Assembly: GCF_018691265.1 (NCBI RefSeq)
Contig: NW_024881313.1
Coordinates: forward strand, 9,803,501-9,867,500
Direction of reading: 5' to 3'
Source of the DNA: Tyto alba
Lineage: Eukaryota; Chordata; Aves; Strigiformes; Tytonidae
Length of the DNA stretch: 64,000 nt
Shown piece after piece: positions 49,756-63,102 of the stretch; position 1 is the stretch's first letter, and every line of letters starts with the position of its first letter. The position numbers were made by a program, and so were the translations under genes. The notes below the pieces were generated by a model that was not told the origin of the DNA, made no database searches, and saw only the letters and a program-made list of their open reading frames with translations.

Positions 49756-52388
49756 GCTATTCTTAAACTCAGGAAAAAATCTGAGCCTCCAAGTGATCTG
49801 TAGAATGGTCGTTTATAAGTTTGAATGTCTTTCCAGATGGTACCTCCTACATCAGTTACCATCAAACACTTTTGTCTAACAGGAGATATTAAAGATGCTG
49901 CCTGGAACTTTTGAAAACTGATAAAAACAGTTCTGAGAAAGAGGTGAGACCTGCATCCCTCAAAGCAGTGTTTAACTGCCTACATTACTTGACATCCAAA
50001 GAACAAAGGTTTGCAAAAGAGAGACTGATAAGGTACTAATACCTGCATGTAGACTACATCTTCTGAGAGTGTGCCAGAATTTGTCTGGGAGAAGGCAGAA
50101 GACAGACGATATAGATTGCTGTATTTTTCATCAAGTGGTTTGTACCATCTGTATATATTTTACATGGGCCTTTTGAGAGGCAAGGAACTTCTATCCCCCC
50201 TGGCTTTGTTCTCTGCCTCTACACCTACCATTTGGCATAAGATGTAGCCAGTAGAAGAAAACTAAGGTTGCTTAGTTTTTTTCTTGACTTAGTTGCAACA
50301 GCTGCAAAACAGATGTAGGCTGACATGAGTTCTGCCAAAAATCTCTTCCAAGTCTCCCACCCATTTTCCACCAAAGAGAAGCTAATCTAGTGATAGGAAT
50401 AAAGACCTGAAGGTCAGAAAGAGATGGGAGCTCCTGATCCTGGTTCTATAGAGACTGTTAAAAAAAAGGCAATCAGAAAACTTAGATTTACCACTTTGGA
50501 AATTAAAACAAGAAAAATTTATGGAGGTAACGTTTCTAAAAATTACTATTCCAAGTATCATGATGTCAGTGGGAAATAAAAGGCAATCTGTACATGAACC
50601 ACAGCAACACTGCAGCAAAGTCAGATGACAACAATAGTTCATAACTGGTGTTCACCTAACTGGCATCCATCTAAGTCTCTTTTTAGATATATTTTCAATA
50701 TCTCAAATGCTTTAAGCCAAATACCATTGTCTTGCTGGCCAGACCTTTGCTGAAACAGATTTCCTAGGATTACAGTTGTTCTGTTTTGTGAACCTCAGTA
50801 CTGAGAGGGAGTCAGCTTTCAGTGTACCTTTGAAAGGTTTATGTGTACCCCTCCAGCTTTTGCTTTAAGCAGTATTTGAATATATGATGTGAGTTTTTTT
50901 AGAGTATCTTGGCTGTTACAAATGCATTCAGTGACATTCACAAATAAATTAAAACTCAAATCTTTTCCATTGTGTCAGTCTGCTGATGAAATCATAGTGC
51001 TGACAAAACCGTGGCTGCCAGGCACTTACTGTCCAACACTGAGTCAAAGGTAGTATCCAGCAATGGCAGAAGTGTCTAAATAACCAGTTGTCCAAGCATG
51101 TTTATGTTCTCATAGGATCTGTGTGGGCTAACACTGCTAGCAGCGCTGAATCCTCTATGCTGGCAAAGATGAAGGACAAATGCTACTCATGCAGTTATAT
51201 TTCCCTTTCCTTACATCAGTATCACAGGAACCTGGAATTTAGATGCTAACTGTGTGTGTAAATTGGGAACTCAGAACCATGAGTATTAACCTGAATGATG
51301 ACTTGGCTCTGTATGGTTTTACTGGCTGTACAGTAATTCTGTTTTCCTTGAGGAACAATCTGCTTGCAAAAAAATTGCTTGTGTTATAAGTCTCAGTCAC
51401 TTACACAGATTAATAACCTCCTAAGAGATGTCTGGATGAGTACTCCTAAAGTTCTTCCCTTTGACCATTCATGATAGCAGTAGCTACCAAGGTTTTACAC
51501 CCTTAACTCCACTTTCTATTGTATTTCCAGGCTTATGTCTTAGTTTCCAGTATTTAATTTTCTATATGGTATCAGTGTCATCTGTAGGCGCATTACTTTT
51601 ATTTAGGGTCACAACCTTTAGTTTGGAAACCAGTGAGCCATGGGCCTTCCTTACAGCAAGTACTGACATAGGAAGAAGTCTTGGCTCATGGCCTCACACA
51701 GGCATGGGTCTACCAAGACAGTTAAGAGGACTTTAGCAGTGACTTGCATGAAATATATTTCTGAGTCGTACTGCAGAGTATGCACAACCACCTGCTTTCA
51801 AACATGTATAAAACATGTCTGGTGGTATAAGAATCGTAAGTCTGAATAAGAAAAAATATTTAGGCATCTTTTTTCAGTGATTCACTGGAATGCTGATATA
51901 GGGGTTTAAGTATTTAAGTTCAGATTATCTACATAGTATTTGGCACACAAGTAAATTTCAAGGAAGAAAAGCAACGTGCATGTTCCTGCAATGGAAAAAT
52001 GCAGAGAGACGTTATAGTGACTAGTGACTCTAGTTTGCCAACTAGTGTGGAGGAAGAAATGTGAACTTCTAGGTTTAAGGTGGCTTGGATTTGTCAAGTT
52101 TGGATAATGAACTTTGAGTCCCACACTGTAGTCAATGGGTGTGCCACCTAATGGGGTCCTATCCTAGAAAATCCCTATTTCAGCTGTGGCTGAACAGCTC
52201 CCAAACCCACTCAACAACTTCAGTGGATACCCTCAGTCACAGAACCAGCAGCATACTGCACATCTGAAGCAAAGTTCTGTGTGTCATGTCAGCAGAAGTT
52301 AAGAGGTTTGGTGATTTGAAGCCATTAGCTTTAAAACATTTTAAATTACTGACTATAGCATGGAGTCAAGCATCAACAGCTCTCATTT

Positions 52389-52415
52389 AAAAAAAAAAAA
52401 AACAAACAAACAAAC
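52389..52415 (+). repeat. Poly(A) followed by (CAAA)n
   Basis: A run of A passes into three CAAA units. It is simple sequence, with no flanking duplication recognised. Confidence 0.85.
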
Positions 52416-52769
52416 TTCACTTCCAAGCAACAGAATAACTGACAAAGAGTGAAAACATTTTTATACCTTTATAAAATGTAGATAGTTGACTGTAGTTTTG
52501 AAACCAGACTCACTGGCCAGTTGGACAGTCTCAGGCATGTCGATGATTCATCTGACACAGAGTCCCAGGGAGTGATTTCTTGCAGGCCTGTTCATTTGGA
52601 TGTTGATGCAGGTTTCTATTTAAATCAGCAGCTGAAGTGTGAATTTATCAGTGACATTTTTAAGATGGTTCATGAGGCCAGAATTTGACTAATGATACTC
52701 CTACTGATCTCCTGCTAATTTTGGATTTATAGGTATTGTATCATACCCAAACTTATAAATGCCTGGTCC

Positions 52770-52892
52770 TTTTTTTTTTTTTTCCCTTTCCACTCTTTCT
52801 TACTCAGTTTTCAGTTGTTGGGGTTTTTTTGTTTGTCTTTTTTTCTTGTTTGTTTGGGTTTTTTTACATTTTTTTTTACATTTTGATCCTTT
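52770..52892. repeat. T/G-rich low-complexity tract
   Basis: Repeated T runs with interspersed GTTT and GGG. The 60-85-codon Phe/Leu-rich frames here result from this composition. Confidence 0.8.
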
Positions 52893-53656
52893 TCATTTAT
52901 TTAAACAGACTTCACTGACTGCGTTCAGTAGTTTGGCTCAGGACCAAATGTACCTGTTTCTGAGAGTAAAAGGAATCAGGAGGGTGGTAACGACACGTTC
53001 AGCAAAGCTCCTCTGATTGTGGCAAAAGTATTCCTTAGGTCATGAGCTGCAGCGGTAGCAAATTTCGTAAGTGATACCATCTGTGTCATAACCTCCCTAC
53101 CTGCACTGTGGCATGAGTAGGAGGAGATCCCATTATCACATGGGACTTGCTCACTGATTTCTTTCTGATGTGTGTTGAATTTCCTATGCTTTCCCTGAAA
53201 GCGTAACTGGACTAAACATTAAAGTGTGTTCTTTAAAACAGAGCTTTGGTTTAAGGTATTAGTGAAATGATAGGAGAGAGAGATTCTTGAAGTATTACTC
53301 ATTAAGACACTAATCAAATTATACACATCCTGTACTGCCTGGAAGCACTGAGAGTTGCCAGAAGTGAGGAGTTGAAGCTTTGCAGAAATTCTACAGAGAA
53401 CTGTTAAGAAATGAAACACTGCAAGGTTTTAAGCTAAAGTCTGATGTGCGTGAATGGAAGCAGAAGCTCAAGTCTGTCAAAATTACTGCTGCTTTCCCGA
53501 TTTACGGTGAAGAAGCCATAGGTATGAAAACAAAGGTGTGTTCTTGAAAGAAGAAAGCTTGAAGAACGGAACTTAAGCATGTTGTCATCTTTCTGCTTGT
53601 TTTCCTATTTAGCAGTACACTTGTCATTACATCAATTTTTTCATCTTTTTTTTCAG

Positions 53657-53829
53657 ATTCCCAAGAAGGAAACTACAAATCAGAGGTCAACAGTAAACCC
53701 AGGAAGGAAAGGACAGCTTTCACCAAGGAGCAGATCAGAGAGCTAGAAGCAGAATTTGCTCATCATAACTATTTGACCAGGCTGAGGCGATACGAGATAG
53801 CAGTAAACCTTGACCTCACTGAAAGACAG
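53657..53829 (+). CDS. MEOX2: MEOX2 coding exon 2: first three quarters of the homeodomain
   Basis: This 173-nt internal exon encodes Asp171 to Gln228. It begins after a strong acceptor (T-rich tract then TTTCAG at 53651-53656) and ends at CAG|GTATTG (53829/53830) in phase 0. After a short linker ([13 protein letters not shown]) it encodes homeodomain positions 1-44, protein residues 185-228. The invariant positions are in place: R5, F8, L16, F20 and the LTERQ motif ending at Q44. Helices 1 and 2 are present, but the DNA-recognition helix with W48, F49, N51 and R53 must lie in the next exon. That helix is not seen between 53830 and 64000, so the gene is truncated by the window edge and not broken. 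The intron at 44/45 and the 511 + 173 nt arithmetic, which keeps the frame, support a functional gene and argue against a processed copy. Confidence 0.97.
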
Positions 53830-54037
53830 GTATTGATGCAAAATAATTAACTTTAAATGCTTGCCCAATATTTACCAGTGGTTAGTAGCTCCTCACAGTA
53901 GAGCACTTGTTTATGTTACTAGTAGATATGTTCATATTTCAGATTGAATGTTTTTAGCAAAACCATATACATTTATTATCTCTCTCCTGTGCAAATAATT
54001 TATATCTTTATATGTACCAGCTACAGATTAGTTCCAT

Positions 54038-54544
54038 CTAGTAGGCAGAGATGGAAGGTGAAAGCGCAAGTACCAGAGCTGTTAAACTGGTGCACATCTT
54101 TTCTAATCTGTCCACACTGATGTGGCTGAAGAAGTGGTAGGTCCCAAAGACTGCATGTTCAAGCAGTTGATTTGCCTGCATGCAACAAATAAGAGCATCT
54201 TGTTTTAGTCTATTAAATATATGCAGTTGCCATTTGTCCAGAGTTTCTGAACATCCTGTTTCCAGATGGCAGCAACAATGGGAACACCAGCAAAACTGGA
54301 ATACAGGCATTTTTAACCACTTTATCTTACCCTGCACTGTGAAAGCAGAGGAGACGATGGAATTTCGAATCACTGTTGTTGGTTTCCTGCTCACCAAACC
54401 CTGGTCCAGGAAACACTTCTGCACGTGCTCAAGTTTCATCATGCATGTTGTCACACTGATTTCTAATGGAAATGTTAAGCACGTACTGAAGTGTTGCAGA
54501 ATCTCGTCCCAATATACTAAATAGGTACTCAAGTCAGGTTTCAA
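54038..54544 (-). other. Long antisense ORF in intron 2, doubtful
   Basis: A 168-codon frame is open on the minus strand about 200 bases after exon 2, and a 114-codon frame is open on the + strand in the same place (54180-54524). I recognise no domain, signal peptide or family. Composition is rich in Leu, Ser, Cys and Thr. It is the longest frame outside the CpG islands. A chance ORF is the simplest reading, and an old pseudogene is the other option. Confidence 0.15.
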
Positions 54545-55726
54545 ACAATAATTACATCAACATACATATTTAAAAAATGTGTTTTAGTAAAGACATTTAG
54601 AATACTGGACTCAAGTACACCAAATCTGATGAAATATTACCTATGGTTTTATCATTAAAATTGAAAGTTTTCTGCCCACTGATAGTCATCCTTTCTCCAG
54701 GAATCAATATTAGATTGAGGGATTGCCTTAGATACAATCAGTATGATTATGATACATTCAAGGGAAGGTATCAAAATAGCACCATGATTTGTGTACTCTA
54801 GGTATGGTAAGTTATGCAATTTTCTTGAGTTTTGTTAAGACCTGCTATAAGTAGACATCTCAGTGAAAATCCAGCCTCTTCTATACATATGAACACACAT
54901 TTACTCACACAGGCAAATGAAACAGTTTTTTCTACAGTTTCTAGGGAATGGCTATCCCTTCCAGCTTGTGAATAAGCAGCCAGTAATGTCTCGTTCGACT
55001 TGAACACATTGCCAAGTTCCACTGGGGTAATTTTCAGTTACTTAAATATGTTTGCTATATTTGCAAAGCAAACCATTTTATATAAAATAATTGATAAAAT
55101 TTAGCCTTTTAATTTCCACTGACTAGGATAAAATGAAGCAATTAGATTAACTTCCACACTTGATTTTGACAGCTAAGGGGAGGAGGAATGAATTCTTGTC
55201 TCAGTGACAAAGGTAGAGTCTGTGTGGAAGTGATCAATGATAAATAAATTTTAAAGAATATCTGCTGGGCAGTGTGATGGGAATCAGTCAGCTGAATTCA
55301 GAAAACATATTCCCATATTTAATAATGGTGATTTTGGCCTGGAATTTAACTGTTCTCCGTGATAACTTCTTTATTCTTTTCTTCAAAGATCAGGTTGAGT
55401 AGTACAACTAAATGAACAGTTCACTATCCTAAAGGAAATAGCTAAACTAAAAGCATTTAACATAATGAAAAGGGATAGATAAATACTGAATATTGTCCCT
55501 GGAGGAGAAAAGGCAGCCTGTGCTACACAAGGGCAGAGAATTCATTTAGGTGTTGGGAACACTTGCTGTTTTCTAACTGTCACATAATATTGGTTCTAAG
55601 CATTCTGCTGATAACTGTGATAATTTCTGTAGAATTATCATTAGTCTATCTGATTATGTAATCTAAATCTTCTCTGCTTCCCCAGATTATCACAGTGACA
55701 ACTGAGCTGCTAGAGATAACTCCCTT

Positions 55727-55773
55727 CCTTCCTTCCTGCTTCCTTGCCTTCCTTCCTGCTTCCTTGCCTTCTT
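55727..55773 (+). repeat. Minisatellite: 20-bp unit twice plus a partial unit, CCTT-based
   Basis: CCTTCCTTCCTGCTTCCTTG is present at 55727-55746 and again at 55747-55766, followed by a partial third unit. The unit itself is built from CCTT/CCTG tetramers. Confidence 0.95.
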
Positions 55774-58700
55774 AAAGCCACCTTTGCTTAGAAAAGGAAA
55801 GCATTAAGATTTTTACCTTGATAGATTCCAGTTCTGTATCTTGCCACAAAAAAATGGTCTGAGAGAAAAAAAAATGATAACATAAAAACTGTATCATTAA
55901 TTAAAAACAAAAAGAAAATTGAGGGGAAATTCTGGAAATATTTTTCAGTGTCTAAATCATACTAAGCCAAGTAATGATGCCATTTCCAATGTTGTCAATT
56001 TGAAATGTCTGGTTTTTTAAATAAAATAAATTGTTTTGACATAAAAATGGTGCAGATAGGCATGGAACTGGGAGTGGGTTTCCATGGTATATGGCAGTCT
56101 TCAGAAGATGAATACAGTAAATCAAAAGGCTTGACTTTTTTGCATACTTGTTTTCACTGGTATTCCTTCAGTGACTTAAAAAAAACTACTCTAGGGTGAA
56201 CCTGGTGTGACACTAATATTTCTTTTTTTTTTCCAGTTAAGAGACTGAACTCATATTCAGGACCTGTCTTTCCATCATTAGCATAATGAATGATTATTCT
56301 TGAATGGGATAACAGCACTTACTTGTTTACTTACTGCTGTTATTACTTTCTTTTACTAGCTGACCCAACAGAGGATATCATATTTGATGGCTATCTTAAA
56401 CAGATGCAACAAAAGCAGTTCTGTGATAATATTTTAATTCAGTCATAATAATTTTATAATTAAATATGATGGAGTTAAAAGCCCCCCACTCTCCTGTGAG
56501 ATAGCATTTTTAGAAAATTGCTATTTCTGGAACAGTTTTCTCTTATTATTTTCCCCCCAAAGGCTGCATTGCAGAAAATGGTACCTGATAGTTGGTACCT
56601 TTGTTTGAAATGAGTGAACACATAAGTGATAACCTCGATCTCATCACAGGCTGTAGACCTATTTGTGTTGGAAGCTCTTTTGATCTCTCATGAAACATTG
56701 AATTTGCACATGAAGAATTGAAACTTGCTTCAGATAATTCAGTGACAAAAACTAGCAATGCGTATTGGGTGAACTAACGTATCTGATCGGAAAACAGGTT
56801 TGAGAGGAGACCTAACCACTGGTGGAATTAATTGCTTAACATAATTGTTTTTACTAGTATTTTAAAAAATTATAAGTATCGTATGATTCAGAGGGAAGAA
56901 AAACAAAAAGTAATCTGGGGAAAGTATTGTTGGGTCATCCTAAATTTACAACTTTCAGTTATTTCCCAAGATGTGAGATAAATCACGGATCCTATTATCT
57001 TAAGAAAGCTCTATCTTCCTCTTGACTATAGTGATAATTTCAACCATACGCCACAGCTTAAAATAGGCACTGACCAACTAACACTTCATAATTACCTTTC
57101 TGGCATTTAAACAAGCTGTAGAAGAAAACATATGTCTGACCATATTTAAAAAGCTGTGTAAGGGTATTAAAGTTTTCTACAGTCATCAAAGTAAGGCTCC
57201 ATTTGACTTTTGAAACAACTTACAAGATCAGCTCAAACATAAATGACTCACGGAAGGCCATTTCACAAAAATAATAATGAAAAAAACTCCTCACAACATA
57301 TGGATCAGGAGAAGGAAGTAATCCTATCACTCCCTAAAAAGGAAACCTTAGTTACAAGACAGGAGGATGAGATGAAATAAGTGCCTCAATTGCCTAGATA
57401 TTAAGAGTGCACTTTGAGAGCATTATAAGCACATCTGGTGGTAGGATGGCTCTATTATGGTATTGTAAGAATTCCAGCAGTATAGGTATATATAATTCCT
57501 GCTCCATCTCCTATAGAGTGCACTCACAATCTCTACTCAGCCAGCAGTTAATAATTTTCAGCTGGCAAGCCTCTATTATATTTCGAAGAGCCAGTTAGAC
57601 TAAAAACTATCTTAGCTCCCTAGATATTTGTAACCTTGACAAGCGCATTCTTGGCTTTTTTGTATATCCAGATAAACTTGGAGAAGGTTCCATGCAAACT
57701 TTTTAATATCTCACTGTGGGATGAGCAGAGGAAGCAGCTGCAGTGGGGTATCAGAGGCGTGGCAAAATGGACATTTTTATGGAGTTGGTCTTGCCAAATA
57801 TAGAAAGAGTAGGAGATCTTTCCACCTCGCAAGATCTTTTTGCAGGGCGCTAATCAAAAGAGTAATGTTGCAGTTCTGCAGGCTAGCTAAGGTTACCGGA
57901 ATAAACAGTCCAAATATGTAATGCTTCTGTTTGCCAACATAAACGGAAAATCCCACCTAGTCAGATTAAATTCTGCTGATGGCAATGAGAAGGTTTATTT
58001 ATTCTTAACTTTAATTTCCAATACCCACCCAGAAGCCACCAATCATTTATAAAAGGCCTGAAGTCATTGATTTTGCACAGACAAAGGACACAATTTTCTC
58101 AAAAGGAAGAGTGCTTTTGTATCTGTGTTTGTCTTCCATGTATGTGGTACCAGCACAGGATGAGTGACAGAGGAAGAAACTTCATAATGCCTTTTTCTAG
58201 CAGAAAGAGAAGCAAGCAGCAATATTATTTAAATGCATTCGGGGAATGTTGGTATAGTACCATAACCCACACTGTAGGTATGCATTGGTATGACTATACA
58301 AATAATAAATGAAGTTTTCTGTTAGAAAAATGTCCTCCAGACCCAGTTACCTCAATCCTTCATCACAAGTGACTTCATTAAAATCCTTTTCAGCATTGCA
58401 GAGATCAGGGGAGGCTAATCACTGCATCTTTTAGACTTGGCTAGTAGGGTAAGAATAGCTCTGCATAGTCACCCAGGTGAAAATTCAAGGACTTCAAATT
58501 AGATGTTTGTTCTGAACCACCTCTGCCAGAGTAAATGTCTCTCCATGTATCACACAAAATGACTAATATTCTACTTTAGGAAGCTATATTTCTAAGGTTA
58601 GGTGGTGAAATTATTCCCCTATATACTTACAAACAAAATCAAACAATGGATTGATAGGACAAGCTTGACCATATCTGTCTGATTTATTGTGCTGTCACGT

Positions 58701-59593
58701 CTTCTCTGAAAGGCAGCTGCTCATTCCAAGCTTCCATGTGTTAAGCACTCTCTCTATACACTATAATAATGATCCTGTGTGGCTTGAAATCCTTTGGATT
58801 GTTTGTTTTATTTAAAGTGACACTCTTAATAAAATAAAACTTGCTAATACTTTTGTATTTGTCTTTAGCGATATAAAAACCAACAGTAAGAATTGCTGTG
58901 CTAACTCTGTTCTTTCTTAGGAAAGCATGCTCCTGGCAAGCTTAATTATACCTCATGCATAATTTTGAATTGTGTGATAGTTCTTTTTAAAAAAGTACAT
59001 GGCAAAACTTCAAACAGCATATTTATTTTTGCAGTATTGATTGAATTTGAACAATCAATTCCATGTGCAAAGATCCAAGTGCCTTAAGCTGTCACTTGTG
59101 AATGGACTCTACACCTGCAGAGAAACCCCATGAGGTTCTGGGTGGGGAGAAACCTCTGCCTGTGCCAAGCAGCGTATGCGATATAGACAGAAATATTAGC
59201 AGCTCATACGGCTGCTTTTACAAAGTGAGTAAGGCTCTGCTGTCCCCTACCCCTAACCTTTCTTAGATGCAAGTTGAGAAAGGTGTGGCTTCTTCTGTCA
59301 CCTGTTTAAGGAGATAGGAGATTTTTAGATTTGTCATTTATGGTCACCTTGAAAAACGGAGAGAAGACATCAGTGAGAAACAAATGGTATTGGAGAGGTA
59401 CAAATGAACATGTAGAATAAAGGAGATAATTTTTTTTATGCAGGACATTGAAAAATGTAGAATGTCTTTCTGGTTTCACTAGTTTTTTCTCCTCAAGGCA
59501 GGCCCTGCTGAAAACAGCTGCAGTTTCTTGAGGCTTATGAGCTTTAAAACTGGATGCTGATTTTGAGGCTATTTTATCATCAAAAGATTCAGG

Positions 59594-59616
59594 ACACACA
59601 CACACACACACACACA
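59594..59616 (+). repeat. (AC)n microsatellite
   Basis: Twenty-three bases of perfect AC/CA alternation followed by GAG. Length polymorphism is likely. Confidence 0.95.
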
Positions 59617-62249
59617 GAGTATGTACCATTTTGCTTAAGGTATGTTAACCCTGAAACCTAGGTAACAGATGTTTTGAATAGGAAGGGTTAGCTGTTTAAT
59701 TACAAAATTAATTTTGGAGATCACTGGTGGAGAATGTGGCAATTCTTTGGATGGAGCAGAGAGAGGTAAACTGAGTGCTCTCAAAGACTTCTGAAACTGG
59801 AATTAAATACTCATATCACTGCTCTCTTCTGAAATATAATGTCTATTCCATCCCTGTTGAAACGTGGGAGGTAGAAAGGAGAATGTATCACCTAAGCAGT
59901 ACCCAAACCTCAACTGACTTCTATGTAATGAAAAACCAGAACTCACTCCTACACCTTCCTGGGTGCCAAAAGCTCCAGCTGTCCTTTGTGCACCTGCCAA
60001 AACCTCCCCTTTTTCTCAACAGCTGTTGCAAAGTACTTGTGCACATTCAGTGCAAAGTCCTGTAACATAACACGAAGCAGATTGATTTAAATCAGTGAGG
60101 AGGTGACTTAAGCAATTTTAATCAGAAGGTTCTGGTACCACTCATTAATGTTCAAAGAAAAGTTAATTTTCTCCAATCAATGTATTTTGGTACTATTTTA
60201 TAATAACTAAGACGACCTTTAATACTCAGATTTATTTAAACCGGTTTTAAGGTCAAAATATATTCAAGATTTTTAAGAGGGTTTTTTTTGGAATTGAGAT
60301 TCCTTTAAATCATATAAGGAATAAAATTAAGTTTTATTCAGTTAAACTGCCTTAACTTACTTTCCCATGTATCCAGCGTAACTGAAATCCAGATGAACTA
60401 TTTAAAATCTCATGTTATCTTTAGTTACTGAAGTGAACTGATAACTCTGACTACCATTTCTGTAAATATTATAAACTAATAGATTTGATTCTTCCAAACT
60501 TTATATTTATTTCCCAGAATAGGAAAAGAAACTTTTCTGGTTTTACATTCCTATTTTCTTTTATAAGTTTGTTGAATAAACCAGCATGAAAATACTATCT
60601 CTATATATGCAAAAAAGGTAAGTTTCATCCCTGTAACACCAGTGATTTCTGTAAAGTTAATGAGTTTGACTTTCTTTAAAATTTGGCAGCGTAAGTGTAC
60701 GATCTAAAAATAACAGGAACGTTTTCAGAGCCAAAAAGTTGAGAAGTAAACTTTCCAAATTTTTTAATTTTGAAAAGTCAGCGTTATTTTTTGTTATCCT
60801 TATGTTTGCCTGCATTAGAGCAAAGTAAATTGACAGATTAAAAAAATAATAATAAAAGAAAATGGACAGTGGCTGACCAGGGGCAGAATGCTTAAAAGGC
60901 TTGGTGATTGGGTCTTCCTGACACATCATTTGGGTATAATAAAGCATGGAATTTGGGATACTAACTTCAAAGACTCATACTTAGAAATATACATCCCTTA
61001 CAGCAAAATAACAGTTTCAACTGGCACAGCACTATTCTTCCTAATTTTTAAGGTTTGCGAGATATCAGACCTCAAGTTTTAATCTCGTTTGGGACTCATG
61101 CCACTAAAACCTGGAATAGAAAATCTAAGTTTAGGAAAGAATCTTTCATTTCAGAAAAGAGCTTTTTTTAAAGAGAATGTCTTTTTTTCTTAAAAGAAGA
61201 CAGACCACAGACAGTGCAACTAAGGTAATTTGAATTCAGTCATGCTTTAATTTTTCAGGCAAGAATGTTTTTATTAATACTCATTAATCATAGAAAGTAT
61301 CTGTTTAGCTCTTATCTGTAAGTAAAGAATGCTAAAATCCCATGTCCCACAAAAGTATGTGCATTCTACAGAGCATGGTAGAAGTCAATTATTCTTAAAG
61401 TTAATGTGACTGAAGCGCTCTGCTGAAGAAGGAGTATTAAATCAGAAGTTCAAGTGATGTGCTCATTTGGAACCAAAATGATATGTTGATGTCCACATCA
61501 TGAAGCTCTCTTAAAGATAAACATTTGAGACAGCACATAATGTCGCCCTTAAGCCTACTAAGGACTTATACATCATAAGCATATAATGATTGCTTTAGTA
61601 ATGTAGACACTAACAATGTCAACCTCCTTGTTTTGAATCTCCTCCCATGATTCCTACACAGTAGACCTTAAAATAAATTGGTCACAGCAAAAACATTTAT
61701 CTTGTACATCAGGAGATGCACAATGTGAAATCATTTACTCGTATCTTAGGGAACAGTCTAATCATCAGATGTGGAGATGCAGATGCAGAACAACTTGTTG
61801 ACTAAGGGAAAAGAAACTGTGCTTTCGTGCCAGTAAGCAGATGTGCTCAATAGACTGGCTTGTAAGTGCTGATTTAGAAACAGCTGTTAATGCTACCATC
61901 ATCTTTAATATAGTTCATTTCCCTCCACTTCCTTTGTTTTCTGTACATACATATGCTTGCTCTATACAGTTAAGTTGTGCTAGTCAGAGGGTGGAGAAGA
62001 GGGAGCACATTTTAATAAATAATAGGCAATCAGGACCTGATTCTGAGAGGTGGTGAGCACTCTCAGCTCCTGCTAGAGCTAACTTAAATTTGAAAAATGG
62101 CATAAAAAGGTTCATAAAACATACGATATCATGGTTGTCATAGTAGATCTTTCAACTACTTTAAAAGGATATCATTTTTGAAAAAGTTGTAAATGGCACA
62201 AGATAGTTCTTTCACTGGAAGGAAGTTCAAGACTTTTCAAGTTCACTTC

Positions 62250-62375
62250 AGTAAGGGCTTTCTCTCTCTCCTTTAATTTTTTTCTTTATTTTTCTTTCAG
62301 TCAATCCTTTCTCTCACTCTTGTTCTTTCTCTCTTTCATTCTCTCCCCTTTTTCCTTCTTCTCCTTGCTGTTTCT
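62250..62375 (+). repeat. Pyrimidine-rich tract
   Basis: Mostly C and T with CTCTCT and TTTC stretches, interrupted by short A/G-containing pieces. No function is apparent. Confidence 0.7.
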
Positions 62376-62698
62376 CAGGGTGTTTTGTTCTGATGCATGT
62401 TTTGTGCAACACTTGTAAGTTTCAGCTTGTAAGTTGTGTGTCTGAAAAGCACAGATTTCCATGAATCCAGATAAATTGACACTCTGAAGTATTTCACACA
62501 AATTTTGTTCCACTTCCTTCCCATTACTAAAATATAGATGGATCACATATCAGTAACAACTATACCCTCCATAATTGACTCTTCAGCTCCAAAGGAAGTT
62601 CAGAATTCCAATATCTGAATTTGATCTCTAGAGGAAATAACAATTGAAGGACCAGTCTCATATTATAGGCACATGAGCATCAAAATCTTCATCTAGAG

Positions 62699-62752
62699 TC
62701 CATTGAACTCTATGGAAAGACTCACATTGCCATTAGTGTACTTTGAATCAGG
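62699..62752 (+). repeat. Diverged interspersed repeat fragment with CCATTGAACTCTATGG core
   Basis: The segment reads GTCCATTGAACTCTATGG, then AAAGACTCACATTG, then ACTTTGAATCAGG. This order strongly resembles an old sauropsid repeat with a CATTGA-TCAATGG core and an ACTTTGGATCAGG end. It is identified from remembered pattern, and the family name is uncertain. Confidence 0.4.
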
Positions 62753-63074
62753 TCAAAAGTGGATTTCAGTACTTTATAATGGAGGACATAAAGAAATACA
62801 TATAAAAAATACCTAACACATTCCCTTATATTAGAGTCCTGCTGTACATTAATGCAGCAAATGACATCAAAATAAACTCATAATATTATCCATGCTAAAC
62901 TTCACTATAATTGATTTTTAGCTATTGAAAATAATCTTTGACGTACCAAATAAAGAAATTTATTAGTGGATACTTTCTAGGTAAATCAGATGCAGATTAT
63001 TTGAAGTCATTAATAAAAAAGCCTAAAGCTTTTTTTCTTTTTGAAACTTTTACCATTTTCTCTTTATGGGAAGC

Positions 63075-63102
63075 CTGGCATATAGCCTCTGCTATATGCC
63101 AG
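63075..63102. other. Perfect 12-bp hairpin with 4-nt loop
   Basis: CTGGCATATAGC and GCTATATGCCAG flank the loop CTCT without a mismatch. Outside it, ATGGGAAGC (from 63066) can pair with GCTCCCAT (about 63117-63124) if one base bulges on the left and 14 bases loop out on the right. It lies in MEOX2 intron 2, so it would be present in the pre-mRNA. Confidence 0.9.

Larger units (their letters stand above)
14600..53656 (+). other. MEOX2: MEOX2 intron 1, about 39 kb
   Basis: The intron runs from a GTAACG donor to a TTTCAG acceptor with a long pyrimidine tract. The first 550 bp are GC-rich and belong to CpG island C. The rest is AT-rich with few CpGs. It contains a CpG-enriched block at 15420-15740, homopolymer and dinucleotide repeats, a poly(A)-tailed block ending at 44509, diverged MIR-like fragments (20760-20900, 31780-31830, 32879-32930) and several short palindromes, listed separately. 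ORFs inside it are under 135 codons, resemble no family I know and overlap on both strands. I see no second gene. Long introns in homeobox genes often hold enhancers, but none can be proven from sequence alone. Confidence 0.93.
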
